NCBI RefSeq assembly: GCF_010820555.1
Contig: NZ_JAAIKD010000002.1
Coordinates: 372,001 to 436,000 of the forward strand
Reading direction: 5' to 3'
From: Psychroflexus aurantiacus
GTDB lineage: Bacteria; Bacteroidota; Bacteroidia; Flavobacteriales; Flavobacteriaceae
Length of the DNA: 64,000 bases
Part shown: in pieces, positions 52,051 to 60,500 of the stretch
Position numbering within the stretch: position 1 is the stretch's first letter
How the letters are laid out: each line of letters opens with the position of its first letter
Made by a program: the position numbers and the translations under genes
Notes under the pieces: generated by a model
The model's database searches: none
Seen by the model: the letters and a program-made list of their open reading frames with translations, nothing else
What the model was told of the DNA's origin: nothing

Positions 52051-54004
52051 TTTTAGATCTTAATTTTAAACGTTTTTCTATTAACGTGATTAAAACAGTA
52101 TTGTCGGAAATTTTCAATATTGAATTAATCAAAATATTTATTTTAATGAGTATGGGAGCATAATTGAATGAATTAATAAGCTCTTTCCCGAGCTTATCAA
52201 GCTTTGTTATTTCAGTTTTAGAAAACTTAGGAATAAAAATGTTGAGAAGGTGATTACGATCAAGTTTTAAGGCACCTCCCCCAAGAACATTACCACTTAG
52301 TTCGAGCTGTACCTTAATCCAATCTGAATTAAGTATTGCTATTAGTCCATAAACTGGAATATTTGAATCTTGCCTTAAATTAATTGTCAAAAAATTAGCA
52401 TCAACTACAACGTTCTCTTCAACCATATATGACTTTACTGATTTTGAATTCACCCTGGGTATACATATATCAGGAACATGTCTCTGTTTTAATTCAGGAA
52501 GTTGATACCAGGTTTTTATTTTCCCATTCCTCTCTGAAATGTTTGTTCTTACCGCAGATAATTTTGGAAAATATTTGGGCAAAGCTTCAGTTCCAATATT
52601 TAGTGTTTCACAATTGTATATATGTTTGGAAACCTCAGTAGATAATTCTGTTATCGCTTCCTTTTTAAGATCGTATTTTTGAATGTCGTATGCAGTATAG
52701 TGATTACTCAAAACTAATAGACGGCCATTAAGGCTGGACGAAGGGATGAAATATCCATCTGATATTTCTTTTTGCTTTCTGAGAACTGGTTTTAGACAGT
52801 TACTGGAAACCTCAAACTTTTTGGATGCATTTTTATGTTTAAAGCTAACCTTGATCTTGTTATTCTTTTCAGATATAAAATCATTATAGAAAAAATTATT
52901 TGCTCCAGTTCTGAGTCCTTGATTAATCTCAATTGAAAGATCAGCAAGTTTTATAAAGTCAGTATAGTCGACAAAGGGTTTTAATCTTGCGTCAAGGCTT
53001 AATTTGTTATTGTCAATATTGAAAGCAATAGATTGTAACTCAGGATATTTTTTTAAAGAGTTCCTGGTTATTAGAGGCGATAAGTAGGATTTTGCGGAAC
53101 TGAAATATTGAGAAGCGTTATTATTATTATCGAAGGATTTGTTAGATACTAATAAAGAGGATGCAAATAAATCGTAATTACTTGAGAAATGATTTTTACC
53201 TAAGGGTGAGTTTTTTGTGCCATTAGAAATTTCAACAATGGATATTTTGGGATGAAATTCAATTGATTTTCTTGGCTTTTTAAGTTTTTGACCTATTAAC
53301 AGTAGAGTTTTGACTTGAGCATCTTCAAACCATTTTCTTCCTTCATCTTTTACAATGACTTTAATATCAAACAGTGTGAAAAGAACAAGCAAAGTTGCAA
53401 TGCTGTATTCACGGGTGATACAGGATTCAGGTATAACAAGCGCTAATATTCCATTTTCTTTTGTAAATGCAGCGCATTGGATTATTGATGGGACAGTTAG
53501 GTCAGACAATCCAGAATATTTTTTCGCTACATCAATAAGAAATTTTTTCTCATCTTCCTTTATTATTGGATTTGCTACAAGACCATTTATTAACTCCTTT
53601 CGGATTTGAAGATTAGAAGCAGCTGTGAAATTTTCGAATTGTGATTCATGCTTCTGGTTAAGGTGCCTAACGTAAGGAGGGTTGGTGATAACAAGATCAA
53701 ATGCTCTTTTATCCAGTTTGTTATGAGTGCTTTTTTCGAATGAATTACCAAAAACAATGTTAGATCTTATTCTAACATTAGAAGTCAATTTGCTTTCGAG
53801 TTGTTTGTCAAGTTCAATTCCATAAGTTAAAATAGAATTATCTATTTCATTCACAGCAGTGAGCATATCCCCCTTACCCATCATTGGGTCTATTGCCGAA
53901 GTAATTTTAGGATTTATTTTAAGCGCAATTGTACATAGAACCTTGGCAAGCTCTTGTCCTGTGAAATACTGTCCTAACCTTTTATTTCTTTCCTTATTGA
54001 TCAT
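52043..54004 (-). CDS. Eco57I-like N6-adenine DNA methyltransferase
   Basis: The 653-residue methylase starts with the characteristic KRLGQYFTGQELAKVLC block. The SAM motif AIDPMMGKGDMLTA (38-50) is an unusual DPMxGxG form, then YGIELD, and the catalytic motif DLVITNPPYVRH (NPPY 108-111). The C-terminal 400 residues carry the presumed target-recognition region (CIPRVNSKSVKSYMVEENVV, LSGNVLGGGALKLDRNHLLN). No nuclease or helicase motif is visible. It overlaps the upstream methylase by 4 bases (ATGA) and the downstream one by 8, so all are made from one mRNA. Confidence 0.85.
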   Translation of the reverse strand: MINKERNKRLGQYFTGQELAKVLCTIALKINPKITSAIDPMMGKGDMLTAVNEIDNSILTYGIELDKQLESKLTSNVRIRSNIVFGNSFEKSTHNKLDKRAFDLVITNPPYVRHLNQKHESQFENFTAASNLQIRKELINGLVANPIIKEDEKKFLIDVAKKYSGLSDLTVPSIIQCAAFTKENGILALVIPESCITREYSIATLLVLFTLFDIKVIVKDEGRKWFEDAQVKTLLLIGQKLKKPRKSIEFHPKISIVEISNGTKNSPLGKNHFSSNYDLFASSLLVSNKSFDNNNNASQYFSSAKSYLSPLITRNSLKKYPELQSIAFNIDNNKLSLDARLKPFVDYTDFIKLADLSIEINQGLRTGANNFFYNDFISEKNNKIKVSFKHKNASKKFEVSSNCLKPVLRKQKEISDGYFIPSSSLNGRLLVLSNHYTAYDIQKYDLKKEAITELSTEVSKHIYNCETLNIGTEALPKYFPKLSAVRTNISERNGKIKTWYQLPELKQRHVPDICIPRVNSKSVKSYMVEENVVVDANFLTINLRQDSNIPVYGLIAILNSDWIKVQLELSGNVLGGGALKLDRNHLLNIFIPKFSKTEITKLDKLGKELINSFNYAPILIKINILINSILKISDNTVLITLIEKRLKLRSKNG

Positions 54005-55788
54005 CCATTAATTAGTTCAGAAACCTGAGAATAAAAGTCTTTAGCATCAAGTTCAACTTCCATGTGATTAGACATACAGTACCCAACGTATCTTGAATAA
54101 AGTCTTTCATTTTCTAATTCAGATGGATTGTTATCAAGCTTAGCCACTCTAACAAGTTCTGTTAGAATATTTGACACATGATTAAATTGATTATTCACTT
54201 TTGTATGTCCTTTAGCTAATAAGAGAACAGCATCTCCTTTCACACTTATTTTTGAATTGGTTTGTTTAAAACTTGCTTGTTCTTTTTGAAGAACGGAGTT
54301 GTTTATAACCTCAAAATGTGAATTCTTAAAAGTTGCTTTTAAGGCATTCCAAACTTTAGCACTGGCAGAATGGAACACTACGGAAGCATGTGAATTATCC
54401 TTTAATACTCGATTTACTTCAGTAAATACAGAGGTTAATAATAATTCATAGTCACTAGCTCCTTTTTTTTGGGACTTTGAAATAATTGCTTCTTCTTTTT
54501 TTTCAGTGATTCTATTTAACCAAGCTTCGTTAATAAAATTCAGTTCTGAATATGGAATATAATCACCAAAAGGAGGGTCGGTAAAAACATAGTCAATAGA
54601 CTTGTCCGGGATCGCTAAAGTGCTACTTGAACCCCAAAGAGTATTGACAACAGAATTACTACTTTCAACTATTTTAAATGCACTTGAAAAAGTTTTGATT
54701 TTCCGTTGTAAACCTAAAATTATGTTTTTTTCAACTGGCAGACTACTTATGTATAATACGCCAGGTTGTGCACCTGTTAATACAAAATCAGATTGATTCT
54801 TTTTTAAGACAACCCGAGTCATTAGAGTAGAATGTGAAGAATTGTAACTGAGTATCCATAGTTTTAATGCTTCTCTATATTCTATCTTTGAATTTTTTAA
54901 TTCGTCCCAGAAAATAGATAATACGGTTATATTTCTTGTGGTATAAAAATCATGGAGATAATCAATTCCATTATGATAACCTGACCTATATAAATCACCC
55001 CATTCAATCTCATTTACCGGTATTGAGGCAATATTTGCCTTATTAATCCATTCTTCCTCAGGCTGATCGCTTCTTTGAACAGTTCTTTTCCACTTCACAT
55101 TTCCTGTCTGACCATATATCCTATAAGGTCTTCTTTTCCTTACTTCTCTTTTCTTTTTGAGAATAGGATCGTAGACCTTTTCAAGTACTCTTTTAGAATC
55201 ATTATTTAAGTTTTCTGAATTGCATTTGGAACATTTCCAAGAGTGCTGAATGCTAATTGGATCTTCTATTACGCAAGCATCACTAAACGATGTTTCATAA
55301 CTACAATTCTTACAGATTAAAAATTCTGTATAAATGACATGACGAATAATCCCACGGATACCGTTTGGATCTTCTGTATCGTATAAGTTTTCTGCTCTTT
55401 CTTGTACTCTTTTTAATAAGGTTGTAGCTTCATTTTGAAATTCTATTGAATTTATTTTTGAAGTCATTACTTCTGATACAAAAGAACCAAGACCGCTAAT
55501 TTCACTTACATATGCAGTTCTTGGACCGTATTCAACTTCGATATTAGATTCTTTAATTAATTCTTTTAGCCTGTCATTAGGGTTATCACATAATAACGCT
55601 GCGAGTCCAGTTGTTCCGCTGCCTCCAAAAACATCTAATACTGTATCCCCTGGTTTTGTGTGAGCTAGAATATAAACAGCAATAGTTTCTGGTGAAATTT
55701 TGGTAGGATAGGAAAAAGCCATAAACAAAGAGCCACTTCGTGTACTTTTTATAGGCAAATTATATATGTCCGCAATATTACTACTCAT
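54001..55788 (-). CDS. DUF1156-like DNA methyltransferase with zinc ribbon
   Basis: The 595-residue methylase has the SAM motif VLDVFGGSGTTGLAAL (50-65), a Cys4 zinc ribbon (Cys159, Cys162, Cys186, Cys189) inserted between the two catalytic halves, and the catalytic DPPF at 404-407 in TDPPFGDYIPYSELNFINEA. The last resembles the DPPY-x(4)-YSDL block of DUF1156-type methylases. Such enzymes occur in DISARM-like and related defence loci. It follows the XRE gene with an 8-base overlap and is the first enzyme of the operon. Confidence 0.85.
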   Translation of the reverse strand: MSSNIADIYNLPIKSTRSGSLFMAFSYPTKISPETIAVYILAHTKPGDTVLDVFGGSGTTGLAALLCDNPNDRLKELIKESNIEVEYGPRTAYVSEISGLGSFVSEVMTSKINSIEFQNEATTLLKRVQERAENLYDTEDPNGIRGIIRHVIYTEFLICKNCSYETSFSDACVIEDPISIQHSWKCSKCNSENLNNDSKRVLEKVYDPILKKKREVRKRRPYRIYGQTGNVKWKRTVQRSDQPEEEWINKANIASIPVNEIEWGDLYRSGYHNGIDYLHDFYTTRNITVLSIFWDELKNSKIEYREALKLWILSYNSSHSTLMTRVVLKKNQSDFVLTGAQPGVLYISSLPVEKNIILGLQRKIKTFSSAFKIVESSNSVVNTLWGSSSTLAIPDKSIDYVFTDPPFGDYIPYSELNFINEAWLNRITEKKEEAIISKSQKKGASDYELLLTSVFTEVNRVLKDNSHASVVFHSASAKVWNALKATFKNSHFEVINNSVLQKEQASFKQTNSKISVKGDAVLLLAKGHTKVNNQFNHVSNILTELVRVAKLDNNPSELENERLYSRYVGYCMSNHMEVELDAKDFYSQVSELING

Positions 55789-55987
55789 CTTTATCTATAA
55801 TTTGGTCGTACAATAACTCCTTTGGATTTACATTAAGGATTTCGGCAATTTTATATAAGTCTTCCAAACTTGGTTGTCTTCTGTTTTGTGCGTAAGAGTT
55901 CACCATGTTGTAGCTCTTTTCCAACTTCTCCGCCAACCAGATTTGCTTGATTCCTTTTTCTTCTAAAACCTCTTTTATTCGGTTCAT
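55781..55987 (-). CDS. XRE-family controller protein
   Basis: The 68-residue protein is a single HTH_3 domain: IKQIWLAEKLEKSYNMVNSY, NRRQPSLEDLYKIAEILNVN, ending in an acidic tail. Size and position match the C (controller) proteins that time expression of restriction-modification genes. It overlaps the first methylase by 8 bases. Two small palindromes 36-63 bases upstream are candidate binding sites. Confidence 0.85.
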   Translation of the reverse strand: MNRIKEVLEEKGIKQIWLAEKLEKSYNMVNSYAQNRRQPSLEDLYKIAEILNVNPKELLYDQIIDKDE

Positions 55988-56022
55988 TTTTTGAATTGTT
56001 TAATTCAGCCAGCAAAATAGGA

Positions 56023-56050
56023 ATAATAATTTATTATCTCATTAAATGAG
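56023..56050. promoter_or_regulatory. Two adjacent palindromes before the controller gene
   Basis: ATAATAA-t-TTATTAT (56,023-56,037) is directly followed by CTCATT-a-AATGAG (56,038-56,050). Both are perfect and lie just upstream of the XRE gene start, the place expected for a C-protein operator pair. AT-richness makes the first less significant than the second. Confidence 0.45.
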
Positions 56051-56158
56051 TATTAAAATAATCATTTAGTTTGGGTGGCGGTGGGGTAGTGAAAGCTCTT
56101 TTGTTGCTGAGACACGAAGCAGCAAATGTGCTTGAACGTGCGGTGGCTTTTACTTTTT

Positions 56159-56174
56159 TCAAATGGCATACAAC
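56159..56174. repeat. Right end of the methyltransferase cassette
   Basis: TCAAATGGCATACAAC is identical over 16 bases to 48,639-48,654, and its GGCATACAAC complements GTTGTATGCC at the left edge of the operon (48,708-48,717). It closes the bracket round the four-gene operon. The rest of a palindrome is missing; instead the 51-bp repeat copy 2 begins 13 bases on. A loose hairpin (TTGTTGCT / AGCAGCAA, 56,101-56,125) lies just inside this end. Confidence 0.6.
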
Positions 56175-56187
56175 TAGTTATATGTTC

Positions 56188-56238
56188 ATAAAAATACATG
56201 TTTATTTCAATTTATAGCGGGATAACCACAATTTATAA
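56188..56238. repeat. 51-bp dispersed direct repeat, copy 2
   Basis: ATAAAAATACATGTTTATTTCA, 20 bases, then AATTTATAA. It abuts the right end of the methyltransferase cassette and is the middle of three copies. Confidence 0.8.
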
Positions 56239-56385
56239 CCCCCATCTATATAATACCTTCTTCAATCGCTTGTTTGTGACGAGATCAGAACTATTGAGCC
56301 TCATCTCTAATAACTTACTTTCTAGACCTTTAAATTCATTCAAGCGATTAGTATGGATGTATGCAATGGTATAGTTCTTTTGCAC
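56233..56385 (-). pseudogene. Possible C-terminal gene fragment
   Basis: A minus-strand frame of about 50 codons follows a stop and reads VQKNYTIAYIHTNRLNEFKG, then LESKLLEMRLNSSDL and KRLKKVLYRWGL, ending inside the 51-bp repeat. The composition looks protein-like (charged, helical), and no good start or family is evident, so it may be the remnant tail of a lost gene. The region 56,239-56,454 otherwise shows nothing definite. Confidence 0.3.
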
Positions 56386-56454
56386 GAACTAAAGAACGGA
56401 AGTAAGTTCCGTATATGTGAGTAACACTTAAAATGAAGAAAGTATCGTTTGGTT

Positions 56455-57837
56455 TCAGTTATCGTTTAGATTTTTATTAAAAAAATTTATTATCATGTTT
56501 GTTGTTTCTTTATAAGCAACCAATGGGTTGATTTCACCTGCTTCGTTCACGTATGAAAAATTTATCATTAAGGGGATATCCATAAAATTAGAATGTCCAC
56601 TATTTTTTACTACATGTTTTTGAAAGGTAGAACTAGACAGGTTGCGATACGAAAATTTATTAATGTCCATATGACTTTCAGGCCACTCGGAAGAAATTAA
56701 TAAAAAAGGTTTGCTGAAACTTTTGTCAATCATATTTCCCCATTGAGCGCCATCTAAATTAATTCCTGCATCAATTCTTTTATCATCTAATACAGCTTGT
56801 CCTACCGCAGAACCTCCTTGGGAATGACCAAAAACCCCAATTTTATCCATATCCAGATGGTTTGTAAAAAATGAGTTTTTATTCCATATATCTAGCTTGT
56901 CAATAAGGGTTGAGATATCAGCACTCCATCTTCTGGTAATATCTGCTGCAACATAGTTTTTAATTAAATCTTCTACTGCTTTAAGTTTTTTTAAATCAGT
57001 AGTTGCTTTGTTGTAGTTTTCTAATGAATTCCAAGCCATCTCTGCCATTTTTGAACCATTCGTTTTTCTATCAAATTCTGAATTATAATATTTAATATCC
57101 CCATCAGGAAATAGGGAACCACTACTTTCATAAGTATGATTAATATTAATGACGACAAAACCATGACTTACAATTTCTTCCATCAATGAATAATATCCAT
57201 AAGCCTCTGAATGCAATCCATGAGAAAAAATCAATACTGGAAATTTACCATTTGCTAAATCTGGTTCCATATACGTGTTAGTGTGTATATAATCTAAATG
57301 GTCTAAAGTAAATTTTGGAAGCTTATATTTGCTAGCAAAACCAAGTCTATTTCCTTTATCTAAATAAGATTCTTTTTTTTCTTTTTTTATATCGGCAGGA
57401 TACCAAATCTTGACCATAAATTCTCTTACGTCTTTAGTATTTTGGGTGATAATTTCAGGTCTATCTGTGGTTACTTTTACATATCTAGAACCAATCTTAT
57501 AATCCCCAGTTGGAGTAGGTAATTCGAACACAGGAAAAATGATTGGCAGTCCCCATGCTATAACCAATAGTATTGACAATGACATTAATTTGAGTGTATA
57601 TGACATCCAACTGCCCTTCAAAAATTTTATTTCTTTATAATAGAAAATAATTGAAAGCAGAATGATTATGAGTCCTGGTATTAATTGCCATCGAAACCCT
57701 TCAAAAAAAAGGTTATAAAGTAATACTAAGATGATGATGGATGTGATTGCGAGTTTATGTTTTCGAAACACCGCTGTTGTTAAAAAGAAAGGAAATAAAG
57801 TAGCAATAGTCAATAAAAGTATCTCAAATGTTCTCAT
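56455..57837 (-). CDS. Membrane-anchored alpha/beta hydrolase, PAF-acetylhydrolase-like
   Basis: The 460-residue protein has three or four N-terminal membrane helices (about 1-110: ILLLTIATLFPFFLTTAVF, and LSILLVIAWGLPIIF). An alpha/beta hydrolase domain of the platelet-activating-factor acetylhydrolase/dienelactone type follows: VKIWYPADIKKEK, FPVLIFSHGLHSEAYGYYSL, nucleophile GHSQGGSAV, and a C-terminal catalytic His in KNSGHSNFMD. It is probably a lipase or esterase with its active site outside the membrane. A LuxR-type membrane regulator lies 95 bases upstream in the same direction. Confidence 0.83.
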   Translation of the reverse strand: MRTFEILLLTIATLFPFFLTTAVFRKHKLAITSIIILVLLYNLFFEGFRWQLIPGLIIILLSIIFYYKEIKFLKGSWMSYTLKLMSLSILLVIAWGLPIIFPVFELPTPTGDYKIGSRYVKVTTDRPEIITQNTKDVREFMVKIWYPADIKKEKKESYLDKGNRLGFASKYKLPKFTLDHLDYIHTNTYMEPDLANGKFPVLIFSHGLHSEAYGYYSLMEEIVSHGFVVININHTYESSGSLFPDGDIKYYNSEFDRKTNGSKMAEMAWNSLENYNKATTDLKKLKAVEDLIKNYVAADITRRWSADISTLIDKLDIWNKNSFFTNHLDMDKIGVFGHSQGGSAVGQAVLDDKRIDAGINLDGAQWGNMIDKSFSKPFLLISSEWPESHMDINKFSYRNLSSSTFQKHVVKNSGHSNFMDIPLMINFSYVNEAGEINPLVAYKETTNMIINFFNKNLNDN

Positions 57838-57932
57838 GTCTAGTTATTTTAGCCAAACATAAGAAAGAGGTTGTTTAAAGAAGATGATAGTTCTATAGAC
57901 AAATGATAGACAGAATCATAAAAACCTGTTAT

Positions 57933-58472
57933 CTAGATATTTGCAATAAATAAATCAAGGTCCTCTTTGGTATCAAGTGTGATTTTCTTACGAATCCTAT
58001 ATCGAGCTTTATTTACACTTGCAGGTGTAACATTCATAATTCTACTTATTTCTTTTGCTGTCAATTTCATTCTTATCAATGAACATATTTTTACCTCGTG
58101 AGGTGTTATATTAGGAACTTTTTTAGAAAGTGAGTCATTAAAATCAGGATAGACTTTTTCAAAATCAGAATAAAAGGAAATTACTTTTAGAGTGTTTAAA
58201 TCTGACTTTAATATGTCTTGTAATGACTTACTCAAATCAGTTTCTAAAACTTGATTTCGTAATTCTAAATTAGAAATCTCACGTTCAATAGCTCTTTTTT
58301 CCAGTTGCTCATATTGATTCTTTTTTCTGATATATCTAAACTCAATACGGTTCATTTGTCTTTTTCTTATCAAATAAGGAAAAACAATATAACCTATCAT
58401 AAAAAGGGACATTCCACTTATGAATAAAATACTGAAAATAAACCATGAATCTATGTCGACTCTAAATCCCAT
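57933..58472 (-). CDS. Membrane-bound LuxR-type HTH protein
   Basis: The 179-residue protein has an N-terminal membrane helix (WFIFSILFISGMSLFMIGYI), a charged coiled coil (about 40-95: YEQLEKRAIEREISNLELRN) and a C-terminal GerE/LuxR HTH (about 118-165: ITPHEVKICSLIRMKLTAKE, then ISRIMNVTPASVNKARYRIR). This resembles the tail part of flavobacterial tetratricopeptide-HTH regulators but lacks the sensing repeats. It probably controls the downstream hydrolase gene; inference from position only. Confidence 0.78.
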   Translation of the reverse strand: MGFRVDIDSWFIFSILFISGMSLFMIGYIVFPYLIRKRQMNRIEFRYIRKKNQYEQLEKRAIEREISNLELRNQVLETDLSKSLQDILKSDLNTLKVISFYSDFEKVYPDFNDSLSKKVPNITPHEVKICSLIRMKLTAKEISRIMNVTPASVNKARYRIRKKITLDTKEDLDLFIANI

Positions 58473-58627
58473 TTAACTTTAAATTGTCTCTTTCTGTAAA
58501 AGGTTCTCTATTTTTCATCTAATTTTTATTATCGGAATTTTATTTTTTGCAGTTATAATTTTGTGAGGTGTGATTATGAGAGATAATTTTAGTTAAATCG
58601 AATATTACAATCATAAGTTTCATTATC

Positions 58628-58730
58628 GAACCGCCGTATACGAGACCCGAACATACGGTGTTGTGAGACCTGCCCGTCCGTCCAAGCAGGGCGCACTCCG
58701 TCAATTACTGGTGGAGCCGTCTACTCGATT
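58628..58730 (+). other. Group II intron 3'-end remnant (domain V/VI-like)
   Basis: GAACCGCCGTATACGAGACC, then CGAACATACGGTG, is the domain V hairpin of bacterial group II introns as I recognise it (CCGTAT pairs with ATACGG). About 38 bases later CTCCGTCA-atta-c-TGGTGGAG and CTACTCGATT look like domain VI and the 3' splice end. No reverse transcriptase or 5' intron part exists upstream, so only the last roughly 100 bases remain. A small extra hairpin (CCTGC / GCAGG) lies between the two domains. Confidence 0.6.
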
Positions 58731-58741
58731 GTTTTAATACT

Positions 58742-59278
58742 TTACTTTTCGTTCATTCGGTTGAAAAACGGATTACTTGAATCGTCATTAATTTGATGGC
58801 CATAATCGTATTTTTCATTTAACTCATAAAGTTTCAAATACAAATCAACAAAATCTTGTGATGTTAACACCCAATCCGAAATAAGTTTAGCCATCTCGTT
58901 CATATCCTCTGCATAAGTCATTCTGGAATCACTACCTCTTGTTCCGTCTGGTTTTAAAGCTACTCCACGGTTTAAGAAAATTAATTTTTCTTCGTGGATT
59001 ATCTTTCTTTGTTCAGCATATTCTTTTCCTTTTGGCAGATACTTTTTTAATAGGTTTTGAATACCGTTATAAAAAAGAGAATGCTTTTCCTCTGGATTAT
59101 CAAATTTCTGGTCAATCAACTCCTTTAACTCGTCAATTTCTTTTAATCCTCCATCTTCAATATTAATGGTCAATTGCTTTCCTTGAGTTTCTTTTGCTTT
59201 TTGAAGAATTTCTAATTTCTCAATATTTTTTAGTTTCTCAAGCTCTATATCTTTGGCTGTTTTTTTCTTATTTTCCAT
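58742..59278 (-). CDS. Hypothetical partner of the HTH-protease gene
   Basis: The 178-residue soluble, strongly charged protein has a helical N-terminal half (DIELEKLKNIEKLEILQKAK, IDELKELIDQKFDNPEEKHS). A more ordered C-terminal half follows (FLNRGVALKPDGTRGSDSRM, ISDWVLTSQDFVDLYLKLYE). No family is recognised. Its ATG is one base past the stop of the HTH-protease gene, so the two form an operon, similar in layout to toxin-antitoxin or ImmA-regulated pairs. Confidence 0.72.
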   Translation of the reverse strand: MENKKKTAKDIELEKLKNIEKLEILQKAKETQGKQLTINIEDGGLKEIDELKELIDQKFDNPEEKHSLFYNGIQNLLKKYLPKGKEYAEQRKIIHEEKLIFLNRGVALKPDGTRGSDSRMTYAEDMNEMAKLISDWVLTSQDFVDLYLKLYELNEKYDYGHQINDDSSNPFFNRMNEK

Positions 59279-59279
59279 A

Positions 59280-60497
59280 TTATTCTATTATTTTATTTAA
59301 TTCAAATATTTCTTTTATGATTTTTGCTTTTTGAGGTATTGAGTCTTTTTCCCAAACCAATGGCGATAATCGTTTGATTGTTTCATCAATATCTGGAAAG
59401 TATTGACCAAAGGCTTTCCAATAGTTTTTATTTTGATTAAAATACATTTCGATTTGAAAAGCAAAATACACCAAGCATTTATGAATATTATTCTTTTTGG
59501 CAATTTGACTAACCATTAAATCGTTGTTTATATGAGGTTTTATAAACCTTAAAAGATTTGAATCAAAGAAAAAGTCTTGTGCAAATTCATCAGCATTTTT
59601 TTCGTTTATAAGTAATAAATCTGGTTCTCCTGTTAGATGATAACCTTGGGATAAAATACTTTCAAAATCGAATAGTACGTGATATAATTCGTGTAATAAT
59701 GCGTGCCAAATAGAGCCAAAATTTTTATTTAAATCTGTAAGTACAATACAAGGTTTTCTGTTTACTGCGAATGTTGCACCTCTGAATTGAGATGTTGTAA
59801 GTTGCTTTTGAAAACAAACTGTAACACCTATACTATACAAAGCCTGACAAACAGTTAAAAGACCTTTCTCAACATCTTGTGTATATGGTTTTATTTTAGG
59901 TATAAGTTCCTTTAAGCTATCTCTATCGTAATAATTCGGATTGGCTATTCTTTCAAAAATCATATATGCAGAAGAAACCGAAAAATATCTCATTTTATCC
60001 GCAAAATTCCTTTTTGTAGAACTGTAAAGAATCATATCGAGTTTTAGAGTGTAATCCTCATACTCTTGTATTGATTTGAAGCCAAAGAAATCTAATAGGT
60101 TTTGCTTAATTTCAGAAGAATCCGATTTGGAATTTATTAATCCAGCTCTATTTAATCTATCAATGTCAAAATTTCTTTCGATGAATTGATAATCGTTTGA
60201 AGTTTCGAGTTTTTTTATTTTATCACTTTGTTGATTAGCAATAAGAAATACAATTAATTCTTTTAAGGGAATGTCTAAAAAGTCCGATAATTTTAAAACA
60301 TTAAATAGGTTAGGATGTTTGATTGAACCATCTAAAATTGGATTAACTGAATTTTTATCAAGACCAATAAGATTAAATGCTTGATTTTCGCTTATGTTTA
60401 ATTCGGCTAATTTTTCCTCAAAAATATCACGTGGATTTATTGTGTCTTTTTTTTTAAAGGATTCCTTAAGTAGATTAGAAATTGAAAACTCATTCAT
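59280..60497 (-). CDS. XRE HTH plus ImmA/IrrE-type metallopeptidase
   Basis: From the ATG at 60,497 the 405-residue protein has an N-terminal XRE-like HTH (about 20-85: KLAELNISENQAFNLIGLDK, LFNVLKLSDFLDIPLKELIV) and a C-terminal zinc-protease domain with HELYH (269-273) in SIWHALLHELYHVLFDFES, then EKNADEFAQDF supplying the third ligand. The frame is open to a TTG at 60,518, but that start lies inside a perfect palindrome, so I take it as operator. Such proteins cleave or de-repress phage and mobile-element repressors. It is followed after one base by a 178-residue partner. Confidence 0.85.
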   Translation of the reverse strand: MNEFSISNLLKESFKKKDTINPRDIFEEKLAELNISENQAFNLIGLDKNSVNPILDGSIKHPNLFNVLKLSDFLDIPLKELIVFLIANQQSDKIKKLETSNDYQFIERNFDIDRLNRAGLINSKSDSSEIKQNLLDFFGFKSIQEYEDYTLKLDMILYSSTKRNFADKMRYFSVSSAYMIFERIANPNYYDRDSLKELIPKIKPYTQDVEKGLLTVCQALYSIGVTVCFQKQLTTSQFRGATFAVNRKPCIVLTDLNKNFGSIWHALLHELYHVLFDFESILSQGYHLTGEPDLLLINEKNADEFAQDFFFDSNLLRFIKPHINNDLMVSQIAKKNNIHKCLVYFAFQIEMYFNQNKNYWKAFGQYFPDIDETIKRLSPLVWEKDSIPQKAKIIKEIFELNKIIE

Positions 60498-60500
60498 TAG

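Noticed and set aside
48835-55987. BREX, DISARM or type I restriction system
   Set aside because: The methylases resemble members of such systems, but no PglZ, Lon-like, SNF2 or HsdR helicase, or specificity subunit is present in the window.
46205-58740. Standard integron with IntI
   Set aside because: No integrase gene is present in the window and the palindrome ends do not fit the GTTRRRY core; only the cassette-like layout is claimed.
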